DNA of 64,000 nucleotides, taken from positions 1 through 64,000 of the forward strand of contig CALIAZ010000046.1 in NCBI GenBank assembly GCA_938045565.1, given 5' to 3'. The DNA comes from an uncultured Atopobium sp. GTDB lineage: Bacteria > Actinomycetota > Coriobacteriia > Coriobacteriales > Atopobiaceae. Positions 1-8,724 of the stretch are shown one piece after another (positions within the stretch are counted from its first letter, which is position 1; each line of letters starts with the position of its first letter). A model generated the notes under the pieces. That model was given only the letters and a program-made list of their open reading frames with translations. It ran no database searches and was not told the origin of the DNA. A program made the translations under genes and the position numbers.

Positions 1-119
1 ATAGAAACAAGAAGTGCCACCAACATAAGGCGTTTCTTAGCATGACCTAAGTACGAGACAAACACTCTAATGGTATGTCCGATGTTTTGAGGACGTGCTC
101 CTCCTGCGCGATTAGCCAT
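1..119 (-). CDS. ABC exporter, permease-ATPase subunit (partial, N-terminus only)
   Basis: Only the first 39 codons lie inside the window and the gene runs off the left edge. The ATG at 119 overlaps the last 8 bases of the upstream ABC gene that ends at 112, so the two are translationally coupled. The visible peptide begins MANRAGGARPQN, followed by a basic stretch and the start of a hydrophobic helix (LMLVALLVS), which fits the cytosolic N-tail and first membrane helix of a type IV ABC exporter half-transporter. Its partner at 112-1914 has a degenerate ATPase site, so by family knowledge this gene should encode the half that carries the canonical catalytic Glu. That part is outside the window, so the assignment rests on position and the short N-terminus. 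Confidence 0.75.
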   Translation of the reverse strand, partial: MANRAGGARPQNIGHTIRVFVSYLGHAKKRLMLVALLVS

Positions 120-1914
120 GTGACACCTCCTTACCAGCAGCGTCAATGTCTGACTGACTACCGCCAGTCTGCGACTCATAAAGCTCTCTATAGATAGGGC
201 TCTTGTCGAGAAGTTCTGTGTGGGTGCCAGTCATATGAACCCTACCGTTATCAAGAACGACAATCTGATCTGAGTCCATAACTGAGTTCACACGCTGGGC
301 AATGATGATTTTTGTCATGTCAGCAAGTTCGGCAAGTCCTGCACGAATCTTTGCATCAGTTGCTGTATCAACCGCGCTGGTAGAGTCATCAAAAATGATA
401 ATTTTTGGCTTCTTCAAAAGCGCGCGTGCAATACAAAGACGCTGCTTCTGGCCACCGGAGACATTAACGCCACCCTGGCCAAGGTCTCCGTCCAAACCAC
501 CAATCCTGTCAAGAAACTCATCAACGCATGCAATAGAACACGCGTGGAGCAGTTCCTCATCAGTTGCATTGGAATCTCCCCACAGCAGGTTGTCGCGAAC
601 GGTGCCGCTGAACAGCACGTTTTTCTGAAGGACAACAGATACTGCATCACGAAGTGAAACTAGATTGTAGGAGCGGACGTCATTCTCACCAACAAAAACG
701 GTGCCTTCAGTTGCATCGTACAAGCGAGCAATCAGCTGGATAAGGGTGGTTTTTCCTGAGCCGGTGCCGCCGAGAATACCAACGGTAGAGCCTGGCGCAA
801 ACGAGAGGTTAATGTCTTCAAGAACGTTCTCTTCAGCGCTCTGACTGTACTTGAAGGACACGTTTTCAAAACGGACTGCGCCATTCTTAACGTCAGTCAA
901 GCCGTGCTCTGGAGACTCAATAGCAGGTTCTTCGGAAAGAATCTCTCCAATTCGACGTACGCTGGTAATGGCTCGAGCAGTAAGCAAGAACACGCCAGAA
1001 ATCATCATAAGAGAGTTCATGATAAGCAGCACGTAGCTCATGAAACCTGTGAGCTCACCAACGCCCAGTCTGCCAGCCATAATCATCTGGCCACCAAACC
1101 AAAGAATAGCCACGTTAGTGACATACATTGATGCTTGGAAAATAGGCAGGTTTAAGACGGATGTGCCAAAGGTCTTTGTAGCAGTCTGCGCGTACTGCGT
1201 ATTAACTTTTTTAAAACGATCAGAGACATATCCTTCTCGGACATATGCCTTAATAGCACGCACGGCCGCAAAGTCTTCCTGCAGAGCCTCGTTAAGCTTA
1301 TCCATTGCGCTTTGCATAACGCGGTACAAAGGACCAACGCGCTTCACAATAAAGAAGAGTGCAATAGCCAAGAATGGCAGCACCGCAAAATACACTACTG
1401 CCAGCTCTGGACTCATAATAAATGCCATAACCAAGCCCATGACCAGCATAATTGGTCCACGCATAAACGGGCGTGTGCCCATTGCAAAGGCGTTCTGAAT
1501 AATGGTGACGTCTGACGTCAGTCGTGTGACCAGAGAGGATGAATCGTATTTATCAAGATTTGCAAAAGCAAATTCTTCCATACGACGATACTCATCTTGT
1601 CTGAGTTGAGAGCCCAGTCCCATGGCTGCTTTTGCTGAGTAGCGTGCATAGCCAATACCAGCAAACATTGCGAGAAGAGCAAAGACAACCATAACGGTGC
1701 CGTTTACAAAAACAGTTTGAAGATTGCCTTGCAAAATACCCTGGTCAACAATTTGGGCCATGAGTACAGGAATCACTAATTCGAGTAGGGACTCTGCAAA
1801 CACGCAGAGTCCCGACATAACAAAGTCCTTTTTATACGCGCCAAAATGGTCCAAGATTACCTTTAACTCAGCGCGAGCAGATGGAGCTTTTTCTTTTACA
1901 GAAGCGTCATTCAT
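112..1914 (-). CDS. ABC exporter permease-ATPase, degenerate half of a heterodimer
   Basis: This 600-residue half-transporter has an N-terminal six-helix membrane domain (about residues 35-320) and a C-terminal ATPase domain. Visible motifs are Walker A GGTGSGKTT, signature NVSGGQKQR, Walker B IIIFDDST and the switch region IIAQRV. Walker B ends in Asp where the catalytic Glu is expected, and the H-loop His is replaced by Gln. This is the pattern of the non-hydrolysing member of heterodimeric multidrug/lipid exporters such as TM287/288. The partner starts 8 bp inside this gene's end. It begins 45 bp after the aspS stop codon with only a weak ribosome binding site, so read-through from aspS is possible. 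The substrate cannot be read from sequence; drug or lipid export is inferred from the family. Confidence 0.9.
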   Translation of the reverse strand: MNDASVKEKAPSARAELKVILDHFGAYKKDFVMSGLCVFAESLLELVIPVLMAQIVDQGILQGNLQTVFVNGTVMVVFALLAMFAGIGYARYSAKAAMGLGSQLRQDEYRRMEEFAFANLDKYDSSSLVTRLTSDVTIIQNAFAMGTRPFMRGPIMLVMGLVMAFIMSPELAVVYFAVLPFLAIALFFIVKRVGPLYRVMQSAMDKLNEALQEDFAAVRAIKAYVREGYVSDRFKKVNTQYAQTATKTFGTSVLNLPIFQASMYVTNVAILWFGGQMIMAGRLGVGELTGFMSYVLLIMNSLMMISGVFLLTARAITSVRRIGEILSEEPAIESPEHGLTDVKNGAVRFENVSFKYSQSAEENVLEDINLSFAPGSTVGILGGTGSGKTTLIQLIARLYDATEGTVFVGENDVRSYNLVSLRDAVSVVLQKNVLFSGTVRDNLLWGDSNATDEELLHACSIACVDEFLDRIGGLDGDLGQGGVNVSGGQKQRLCIARALLKKPKIIIFDDSTSAVDTATDAKIRAGLAELADMTKIIIAQRVNSVMDSDQIVVLDNGRVHMTGTHTELLDKSPIYRELYESQTGGSQSDIDAAGKEVSHG

Positions 1915-1959
1915 TACTAAAACACCACGTACCTTACTGTCTTGCGTTGCTTGGTTTGC

Positions 1960-3786
1960 TTATGCCTCTTTTGGAAGCGTTTGAAGCGAAACCTCCTTGA
2001 GCTGCTCATTAGAAACAGGCGAAGGAGCGCTGGACATCAGATCAGAGCCAGAAGTAGTCTTTGGGAAGGCCATGACATCACGGATGGAATCAGCACCTGC
2101 AAGCAGCATGCATACGCGGTCAAGACCAAGTGCAAAACCACCCATTGGAGGTGCGCCAAACGTCAAAGCCTCCATCAAGAAGCCAAACTGAGCCTTTGCA
2201 CGCTCTTCAGTAAAGCCGAGTTTCTCCAGAATCTTAAGCTGCAGCTCAGCATTGTGGATACGCATTCCGCCGCCGCCAGCCTCAAAGCCGTCCATAACAA
2301 AGTCGTAGGTGTACGAACCCATAGCCAGAGGATTGGTATCCAGAAGATCAAGCTCTTCCTCACGAGGAAGGGTGAAAGGCTGGTGCTCAGAGGCGTAAGA
2401 CTGAGTCTCCTCATCCCAGTGGAACAGTGGGAAATTAACAACCCAGAGGAAATCATGACCTTCTCGTGGTACATCTAGGACCTTTGCCATATGCAGGCGC
2501 ATACCACCAAGAATCTCATCTGTCTCCAGGCGACCGCCCACAGCAAAAAGAATCAAGTCCCCTGCCTCAGCTGATATCTCTGCGCGTAGTGCCTCAAGCT
2601 CTTCTGGCGAGAAGAACTTGGTGATAGGACCTCCCACGGAACCATCCTCTTTGAAGGCGACCCATGCAAGTCCCTTAGCACCAAAGCCGGCAGCTACCTC
2701 GGCAAGCTTATCTACCTGAGAGCGTGGCCAAGTGCCTGCACCCTTAACGTTGATTGCCTTGACGTACTGACCATCAGTTGTTGCGGCAGAGCTAAAGAGC
2801 TTAAAGCTGGACTGCTTGAAGACCTCAGAAACATCGTGAAGCTCCATACCAATGCGGGTATCAGGCTTATCGGAACCGTAGGTATCCATTGCGTCCCAGT
2901 ACTGAATCTTGCGCAGTGGAGCTGGGAACTCAATGCCCATCTTTGCAAATGCATCGCCCAGAATATCCTCAAGCTCAGCCATGACATCTTCCTCGCGGAC
3001 AAATGCCATCTCCATATCAACCTGCGTAAACTCAGGCTGACGATCTGCACGAAGATCCTCATCGCGGAAGCACTTAGTAATCTGGTAGTAACGCTCAACG
3101 CCGCCAATCATCAGCAGCTGCTTTAATAGCTGTGGAGACTGTGGCAGTGCGTAGAAGTTTCCACCCTGCATTCTGGATGGAACCAGGAAGTCGCGAGCTC
3201 CCTCAGGAGTAGATTTGAACAGCGCTGGAGTCTCTACCTCGGTAAAGTCACGCTTATGGAATGCCTCACGAAGCGCAAATGCAAAATCAGAACGCATACG
3301 AAGGTTCTGTGCCATCTGAGGACGGCGCAGGTCAACGTAGCGGTACCTCAGGCGAAGGTCCTCGTTAACATCAATGTGGTTCTCAATCTGGAATGGTGGA
3401 ACTGCACTAGTGTTAAGAACCTCAATCTTTGAAGCAAGTACCTCTACCTCACCGGTAGCAAGAGCCTCATTAGTCTGACCTTCAGAACGATGCTGAACCG
3501 TACCAGAAATCAAAACAGGCCACTCGGGACGAATAGTCTCTGCAGTTGCAAATGTTTCTGCATCAACATCTGGGTCAAACAGAATCTGTGTCAAACCCTC
3601 ACGATCACGAAGGTCAACAAAGATTAGGCCTCCAAAGTCACGACGACGCCAAACCCAACCAGTGAGTGTAACGGTCTGGCCGATATGCTCTGCGCGAAGC
3701 TCTCCGCAGGTATGTGTATGCATGCTGTGCAAATCAACAGCTACGTGAGCGGAATAATTCTGGGGGGTTTCTGAGGAACAATCCAT
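1960..3786 (-). CDS. aspS: Aspartyl-tRNA synthetase
   Basis: This class II aminoacyl-tRNA synthetase charges tRNA with aspartate in the cytosol. The 608-residue protein has an N-terminal OB-fold anticodon-binding domain (GWVWRRRDFGG region), the class II core with motif 2 (FRDEDLRADRQPEF) and motif 3 (GLDRVCMLLAG), and the inserted GAD-type domain of bacterial AspRS. The ATG at 3786 is preferred because AAAGGAT precedes it at good spacing. An in-frame ATG 51 bases further upstream (3837) would add a tail without a comparable binding site. It is not next to hisS, with which it is paired in many other bacteria. The leader shows no T-box consensus. An ABC exporter gene follows 45 bp downstream. 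Confidence 0.97.
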   Translation of the reverse strand: MDCSSETPQNYSAHVAVDLHSMHTHTCGELRAEHIGQTVTLTGWVWRRRDFGGLIFVDLRDREGLTQILFDPDVDAETFATAETIRPEWPVLISGTVQHRSEGQTNEALATGEVEVLASKIEVLNTSAVPPFQIENHIDVNEDLRLRYRYVDLRRPQMAQNLRMRSDFAFALREAFHKRDFTEVETPALFKSTPEGARDFLVPSRMQGGNFYALPQSPQLLKQLLMIGGVERYYQITKCFRDEDLRADRQPEFTQVDMEMAFVREEDVMAELEDILGDAFAKMGIEFPAPLRKIQYWDAMDTYGSDKPDTRIGMELHDVSEVFKQSSFKLFSSAATTDGQYVKAINVKGAGTWPRSQVDKLAEVAAGFGAKGLAWVAFKEDGSVGGPITKFFSPEELEALRAEISAEAGDLILFAVGGRLETDEILGGMRLHMAKVLDVPREGHDFLWVVNFPLFHWDEETQSYASEHQPFTLPREEELDLLDTNPLAMGSYTYDFVMDGFEAGGGGMRIHNAELQLKILEKLGFTEERAKAQFGFLMEALTFGAPPMGGFALGLDRVCMLLAGADSIRDVMAFPKTTSGSDLMSSAPSPVSNEQLKEVSLQTLPKEA

Positions 3787-3846
3787 TTTTATCCTTTCGT
3801 CTTTGCTTCCCTGTGCCAAATCGGAAAGCGCCTTCAAGACGGCAAA

Positions 3847-3865
3847 AACGTGTAGACGGCACGTT
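3847..3865 (-). terminator. Weak hairpin with T-run between the ABC-2 operon and aspS
   Basis: On the minus strand AACGTG and CACGTT form a six-pair stem with a 7-base loop followed by a short T-run. It lies about 100 bases past the ABC-2 permease stop and about 60 bases before the aspS start. It could be the transporter terminator or an attenuator in the aspS leader; the stem is short, so the call is tentative. Confidence 0.35.
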
Positions 3866-3964
3866 CTTGCTCATAGATAAAACATTGTACTCCTATTCAA
3901 TTAGAGCACTTTAATCATTTGAATTAATTATCTCTTCGCTCTGATCTTATAAAGCAAAAGAGAC

Positions 3965-4753
3965 TTAATGCTCTTCATTTGTATAATCCACTCTCTTTAG
4001 TGCACTTCCTGAAAAAAGCAATGCAATCATGCTGATTATTAAGAAAAAGATCAGTAATCCCCAGTCAAAATATCCAATCATTACATTTCTTATTAATTCC
4101 AGTTGATATGTCAGCGGGTTACATCTTGATATAACTTGAAGAATCATAGGAGCATTATCAAGAGAATAAAATAGTGGTGCGGCAAAAATCAAAGGCGTCA
4201 TTACTACACTCAAAATAAAATCTCGCTGTTTGTAATCATTAATTAGCAATGCAATACAGGAAAAAATTGATGTCCAGAATACAATGAAAATACACAACAA
4301 CAAAAACATGCCAATAACTTGCCAAAGACTTATCCGCATACCAGTAATCATTGAAATAGCCAAAAGAATTATTAATTGAAGTAATGTTACTACAAAAGGA
4401 AGTGTTGAAATACCCAACACATAACACTCAGGATTAATACCACTCTCAAGTTTAATCGGCAAAATATTCCATCGCTTATCTATAACCAACCTATAGACAC
4501 TTTGATTCATTTGTTGAAATAAGCACATAATCAAAATGCCAGCAAATGCAAATGACAAAAAGGACATATACTGTCCATGAAAATATATATCTCCAAATGT
4601 TGACTGAATTCCTATTGCATAAAAAACATAATACAAAATTGGAGTCAATAAGCTGCTATATATTATGTGTTTATTTGACTTAAGTGCATTAAGCTCTGTT
4701 TCTACAACGATGACAAATGATGAAAGACCAAAACTTTCTTTTTTAAAATTCAT
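3965..4753 (-). CDS. ABC-2 type transporter permease
   Basis: This 262-residue integral membrane protein has about six hydrophobic segments and no soluble domain, as expected for the permease of an ABC-2 type exporter (antibiotic, lantibiotic or polysaccharide export families). Its ATG at 4753 overlaps the end of the upstream ATPase gene by 11 bp and has a GGAAGG site, so the two form a coupled pair. Codon use is strongly AT-rich with many Ile, Asn and Phe codons, unlike aspS and the phosphatase gene on either side. That suggests recent acquisition of the pair. The substrate is unknown; resistance to or export of a peptide or drug is a guess from the family. Confidence 0.85.
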   Translation of the reverse strand: MNFKKESFGLSSFVIVVETELNALKSNKHIIYSSLLTPILYYVFYAIGIQSTFGDIYFHGQYMSFLSFAFAGILIMCLFQQMNQSVYRLVIDKRWNILPIKLESGINPECYVLGISTLPFVVTLLQLIILLAISMITGMRISLWQVIGMFLLLCIFIVFWTSIFSCIALLINDYKQRDFILSVVMTPLIFAAPLFYSLDNAPMILQVISRCNPLTYQLELIRNVMIGYFDWGLLIFFLIISMIALLFSGSALKRVDYTNEEH

Positions 4754-5645
4754 TATCAGATCCTTCCAAAATTATTTGTCTCAGTGTCAAATTATTAAAA
4801 GTAATATTTTTTATTGAAACAAGTTCCTGTAACTTACCGATAAGAACAGGCAGCTTAAGAAAATAACCTTCACGTATTGTTATTTCATTTTCTTCAATCG
4901 AACAAGGGCAACAAGACATTAAATCACTTTGATTGTTAAGCGATAACAATCCATCAAAAGTAATTCGCGCTAATTTTTCATAAGAGTACTGTAAAAAGAA
5001 GTCGGAAATTTTACCGAAAAATTTTAATTTACCATCTTCTATTAATAAAACCTGATCACAATACTCCTCCAACAAACCAAGATCATGTGAGGAAACAAGT
5101 ACCGTACAGTTTCTGTTATCACATTCTTTTCTTAAATATTTAAATAAATTATCCCCTTTGATTACATCCAGCCCGGAGGTTGGCTCATCAAGAATAAGAA
5201 AATTTGGTTTATGAACCAACGCTCTTGCAACCTGCAGGAGCTGCTGTTGTCCTCCAGATAAGCCATCAGGTAAAGATTTTTCAAACTCAGACAATCCAAG
5301 AAAATTTATAATCTTATGAGTACTTTCCTTAGCATCGCTAGATGTTTGCCCACTTAATCTTGCACCAAGGTACACATTGTCAAAGACATTTAAATACCAA
5401 TCGATTGATTGTTTCTGTAGACAAACTCCAACATCTCTAAAGGGTATCTCTTCTTCAACAATAATTTTTCCCTTGTAATTTTTATATAAACCTGCCAGAA
5501 CGTTTAAAAAGGTTGTCTTTCCTGATCCATTTTTTCCGATTACAGCAACAAAATCGCCTTTATTAATCGTCAGGGAAAAGCCTTCGATTCCGTTTGTAGA
5601 ATCCTTATATTTATAAGATAAATCATCGACTTTTATACAATTCAT
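4743..5645 (-). CDS. ABC transporter ATP-binding protein (ABC-2 partner)
   Basis: This 300-residue ATPase has Walker A GKNGSGKTT, signature LSGGQQQ, Walker B FLILDEPTSG and the switch His in VLVSSHD. About 70 residues follow the ATPase core, as in CcmA/NatA-like exporters that pair with a separate ABC-2 permease. It is the first gene of a two-gene operon and shares the AT-rich composition of the permease. The ATG at 5645 is preceded by GGAG seven bases away. No cargo, immunity or regulatory gene sits beside it, so the function stays at 'exporter ATPase'. Confidence 0.9.
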   Translation of the reverse strand: MNCIKVDDLSYKYKDSTNGIEGFSLTINKGDFVAVIGKNGSGKTTFLNVLAGLYKNYKGKIIVEEEIPFRDVGVCLQKQSIDWYLNVFDNVYLGARLSGQTSSDAKESTHKIINFLGLSEFEKSLPDGLSGGQQQLLQVARALVHKPNFLILDEPTSGLDVIKGDNLFKYLRKECDNRNCTVLVSSHDLGLLEEYCDQVLLIEDGKLKFFGKISDFFLQYSYEKLARITFDGLLSLNNQSDLMSCCPCSIEENEITIREGYFLKLPVLIGKLQELVSIKNITFNNLTLRQIILEGSDNEF

Positions 5646-5756
5646 CCTTCTACTCCTTGTCTAAACTGCAAAAAAAGGTGATCTAAGGATTCACTCAGCA
5701 TTAATTTAAAACGCAAGGAAATTGTACAATACTTATAAACTTGGAAGAGGTGCCTT

Positions 5757-6404
5757 ATGTATAAAGCCGCTGTATTTGACCTAGACGGAACACTTCTGAA
5801 CACTATTGTTGATCTTGCTTGGGCAACAAATTACGCTCTTGAGCAGTTCAATATGCCTACCTATACCGTTGATGAGGTCCGTCAAATGGTAGGAAACGGC
5901 GTTGCAAAGCTTATCCGCGATGCTGTGCCAAAGGGCACCGATAATGAAACATACCAGCGTGTACTTGCGTGTTTTAAAGAGCACTACGCTGACCATAGCT
6001 TGGATAACACTGCTCCGTATCCTGGCATTCTTGAAGCTGTTGATACGCTTAGGGCTGCAGGTGTAAAGTGCACCGTTGTCTCAAACAAACCAGACTTTGC
6101 CATTGCAGATTTAATGAGCAATTTTTTCCCAGGTAGATTTGATTTTGCCCTAGGTCAGCGAGATGACCTTAAAAGAAAGCCTGATGCAGAACCTGTCCAT
6201 TACGCTCTTGCTCAAATTGGCGTTAATCCTCAAGACGCTGTCTATATTGGAGACTCTGAGGTTGATGTTGCAACAGCACACAACAGTGGCATGCCTTGCA
6301 TTAGTGTTACCTGGGGATTTAGAGATAAAGAAACGCTTCTAGCTGCAGGTACCACCACACTTTGCGATACTGCAGATGAGATGGTGCAAGAAATTCTCAA
6401 ATAG
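5757..6404 (+). CDS. gph: HAD-family phosphatase, phosphoglycolate phosphatase-like
   Basis: This 215-residue haloacid dehalogenase-fold hydrolase has motif I DLDGTLLNT (nucleophile Asp), motif II VVSNK, the conserved Lys in KRKP and motif III GDSEVD. The cap of about 70 residues after motif I fits the phosphoglycolate phosphatase/pyrophosphatase PpaX group. The likely reaction is hydrolysis of a small phosphate ester, such as 2-phosphoglycolate from DNA repair, but HAD specificity cannot be fixed from motifs alone. The ATG at 5757 has an AGAGGTG site. It is a single-gene unit divergent from the AT-rich ABC pair. Confidence 0.85.
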   Translation: MYKAAVFDLDGTLLNTIVDLAWATNYALEQFNMPTYTVDEVRQMVGNGVAKLIRDAVPKGTDNETYQRVLACFKEHYADHSLDNTAPYPGILEAVDTLRAAGVKCTVVSNKPDFAIADLMSNFFPGRFDFALGQRDDLKRKPDAEPVHYALAQIGVNPQDAVYIGDSEVDVATAHNSGMPCISVTWGFRDKETLLAAGTTTLCDTADEMVQEILK

Positions 6405-6567
6405 TAGCACTAAAAATTGCAACCATCCGCTCATTGCCGTTGAGCGAGAAAAAACGTCCGCTTGCCTATGCCTCTCAATTCATCTGAATAAGCGTATTCT
6501 GAGGGCGGTATAGTCTATAAAAGTGCGTCCATAATTTGCGCGCAAGCGACGTGGAAAGGATTGCATC

Positions 6568-6876
6568 ATGGGCAAGAAAAGTTCTGAGGTTCTCCAGATT
6601 TCTTACGAAGACCTGGTAGAGTACCTGCACAGTAATCACTCTGTGTACATGCAAGTCGGACACCAGGTTTATTACCTCACTGATGTCAATTTTGAGGCGT
6701 GGAGAGCTCAAGACACCAGTATCAGAAACTCAAAAAACCACTTTGTAGATTGTTCTGAACTAGTTCCTACGGTAGACGAATTTCTCGCTCTTCCTTTTAT
6801 TAATGGAAAAACTATTAAAGACGTTTTTGCGCATGCAACGTTCTATGCATCCATGAAGAACGAAAAATCTGAGTAA
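6568..6876 (+). CDS. Small conserved hypothetical protein
   Basis: This 102-residue soluble protein has no signal peptide or membrane segment. I recognise no catalytic motif. It is rich in aromatic and acidic residues (VYYLTDVNFEAW, VDEFLALPFING) and reads like a compact one-domain cytosolic protein. It is supported as a gene by a clear AAAGGA site seven bases before the ATG and a strong terminator 46 bases after its stop. It is monocistronic. Its pattern resembles lineage-specific conserved proteins of Coriobacteriia, which is an impression rather than a search result. Confidence 0.75.
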   Translation: MGKKSSEVLQISYEDLVEYLHSNHSVYMQVGHQVYYLTDVNFEAWRAQDTSIRNSKNHFVDCSELVPTVDEFLALPFINGKTIKDVFAHATFYASMKNEKSE

Positions 6877-6921
6877 TTCAAATTAATCAACGTTTTGTTG
6901 ACTATCTCTCAGCTAAAACTT

Positions 6922-6948
6922 AAAGGATCTGTTAATCGCAGATCCTTT
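6922..6948 (+). terminator. Intrinsic terminator after the 102-residue protein gene
   Basis: A perfect 10-bp stem (AAAGGATCTG with its complement) and a 7-base loop are followed by a T-rich run on the plus strand. Confidence 0.9.
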
Positions 6949-6993
6949 TTTATTACTTGGTAGATTGCCTTATTAATCTGCATTTCTCATAAA

Positions 6994-7020
6994 AAACGCC
7001 GATGCAGTGCACCGGCGTTT
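6994..7020 (-). terminator. Intrinsic terminator of the hydrogenase gene
   Basis: On the minus strand AAACGCCG and CGGCGTTT form an 8-bp GC-rich stem followed directly by TTT. It lies 25 bases past the hydrogenase stop. Confidence 0.9.
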
Positions 7021-7044
7021 AGCTTTTAATTTGAGAGAACGTGT

Positions 7045-8640
7045 CTACTCAACTGGCTTCTGAACCTCAAGAACCTCGGCAATCTCAACCTCAGCAGAAA
7101 CCGTTCCGGCAAGCTCTGGAATAAGATCGTTGTACTTATTAGCAGAAGCCAGCTCAGAGGAAGCAGTCTTTGCGTAACGCTTAACTGCTGCGGCAGCACG
7201 GTTGACTGCGCTCAGCGTACCGGCGCCACCAACACATCCTCCTGGACAAGCCATGCCCTCAAGAAGGTAGCCTGGATATTTACCCTTAACGGCATCCTTA
7301 AGCATAGCTCGGCACTCAGCAAGGCCGTCAACAGCCATGATGGGTACTTCTTTATCAGGATACTTCTGGTGAATGACGTTAACTACGGCACCTGCTACGC
7401 CACCAGCCACTGCAAAAGCACGACCATCATGAGATGCATTTTCAAAATCGGAGTTGTCGTCATCAAGCTTGGTGTAGTCAATGCCCTTAGACTCCATCAT
7501 TCCCGCAAGCTCCTCAAAGGTCAGAACAAAATCGACCTCGGACTTAACGGAACGACGCAGTGCCTCAAGCTTCTTAGCGGTACATGGTCCAATAAAAACA
7601 ATCTTGGACTCTGGGTTTTGCTTTCTCACCAAACGAGCAGTCAAAACCATTGGAGTAAGAGCCATAGAGATTGCATCAGCATGCTCTGGGTGCTCTTTTT
7701 TAGCCATGGCAGACCAGGAAGGACAGCAACTTGTACCCATAAATGGAAGCTTCTCTGGGACTTCTTTGACAAAGTCTTCTGCTTCCTGAACAGTACAGAG
7801 GTCAGCGCCAGTTGCTACCTCTTCTACCTCGGCAAAGCCCATCTCTTTGAAGGCCTCACGAAGACGACCAACGCTGCCCTTGCCAAACTGACCAACAAAC
7901 GAAGGAGCCACAATTGGAACAACGGTGTAACCCTCATTGATAGCCTGAATTACCTGGAAAATCTGGCTCTTATCGGCAATTGCGCCAAACGGGCAGTTGA
8001 CCAGGCACTGGCCACAAGAAACGCACTTCTCGTAATCAATGTCTGCGCGACCGTGCTCATCAGAACCAATTGCATCCATACCACAAGCAGCAGCGCAAGG
8101 ACGTACGTGGTGATGAATTGCCTGGTAAGGACAGACCTTGAAGCACATGCCGCACTGAATACACTTCTCCTGGTCAATGTATGCCTTTTTGTCTACGAAG
8201 CTAATTGCCTCTTTAGGACAAATCTCTCGACAAGGGTGCGCAAGACAGCCCTGGCACGCATTGGTAACGCGATACACATTGTCCTCGCATGCGTTGCACG
8301 CAAATTTAACGATGTTAATCAGAGGTGGCTGATAATAAACCTCTGGTCGAGAGGCCTCTTCCAGGCCGTCAGAAATATGCTCTGGTTGATCCACGCCCTG
8401 CATAGGCATGCCCATAGTCATGCGAATACGCTCACCGACAATAGCGCGCTCTAAGAAGACGCTCTCGCGGTACGTTGCAATATCACCAGGAATAATCTTG
8501 TAAGGTAGCTCTTCCATCTGGCGAGCAATTTCATCAACGCTCTTATCTGCTTTTTCATACGCAAGCGTTGAAACCTCTTTAAATACCTTCCTGCGGATTT
8601 CAGTCAGGTTGGTATAGACACCTCGCATTGTGCCAGGCAT
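7045..8640 (-). CDS. Monomeric [FeFe] hydrogenase, group B type
   Basis: This 531-residue iron-only hydrogenase would reversibly reduce protons to H2 or oxidise H2, probably with ferredoxin in the cytosol. Two 4Fe-4S ferredoxin modules are visible: Cys160/163/166/170 and Cys206/209/212/216. An upstream Cys-rich segment (NACQGCLAHPCREICP, about residues 128-142) is typical of group B enzymes. The H-cluster signatures are L1 TSCCPSW (Cys305/306), L2 GPCTAKK (Cys353) and L3 MACPGGCVGG (Cys465/469). L2 begins GPC rather than the MPC of group A enzymes. There is no signal peptide and no NADH-binding partner gene. A strong GGAGGGGGAG site precedes the ATG. The HydE, HydF and HydG maturases needed for the H-cluster are not in the window. 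Confidence 0.93.
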   Translation of the reverse strand: MPGTMRGVYTNLTEIRRKVFKEVSTLAYEKADKSVDEIARQMEELPYKIIPGDIATYRESVFLERAIVGERIRMTMGMPMQGVDQPEHISDGLEEASRPEVYYQPPLINIVKFACNACEDNVYRVTNACQGCLAHPCREICPKEAISFVDKKAYIDQEKCIQCGMCFKVCPYQAIHHHVRPCAAACGMDAIGSDEHGRADIDYEKCVSCGQCLVNCPFGAIADKSQIFQVIQAINEGYTVVPIVAPSFVGQFGKGSVGRLREAFKEMGFAEVEEVATGADLCTVQEAEDFVKEVPEKLPFMGTSCCPSWSAMAKKEHPEHADAISMALTPMVLTARLVRKQNPESKIVFIGPCTAKKLEALRRSVKSEVDFVLTFEELAGMMESKGIDYTKLDDDNSDFENASHDGRAFAVAGGVAGAVVNVIHQKYPDKEVPIMAVDGLAECRAMLKDAVKGKYPGYLLEGMACPGGCVGGAGTLSAVNRAAAAVKRYAKTASSELASANKYNDLIPELAGTVSAEVEIAEVLEVQKPVE

Positions 8641-8724
8641 TTCTCCCCCTCCTCGTTCACTTTATGCACGTCTGGATAACGTATCCGCACAAAATGAATG
8701 TATGTCTCTACCACAAAGTATGTA

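Noticed and set aside
3787..3960. T-box riboswitch ahead of aspS (and likewise hisS and asnS)
   Set aside because: No conserved T-box sequence or specifier arrangement is found in the leaders.
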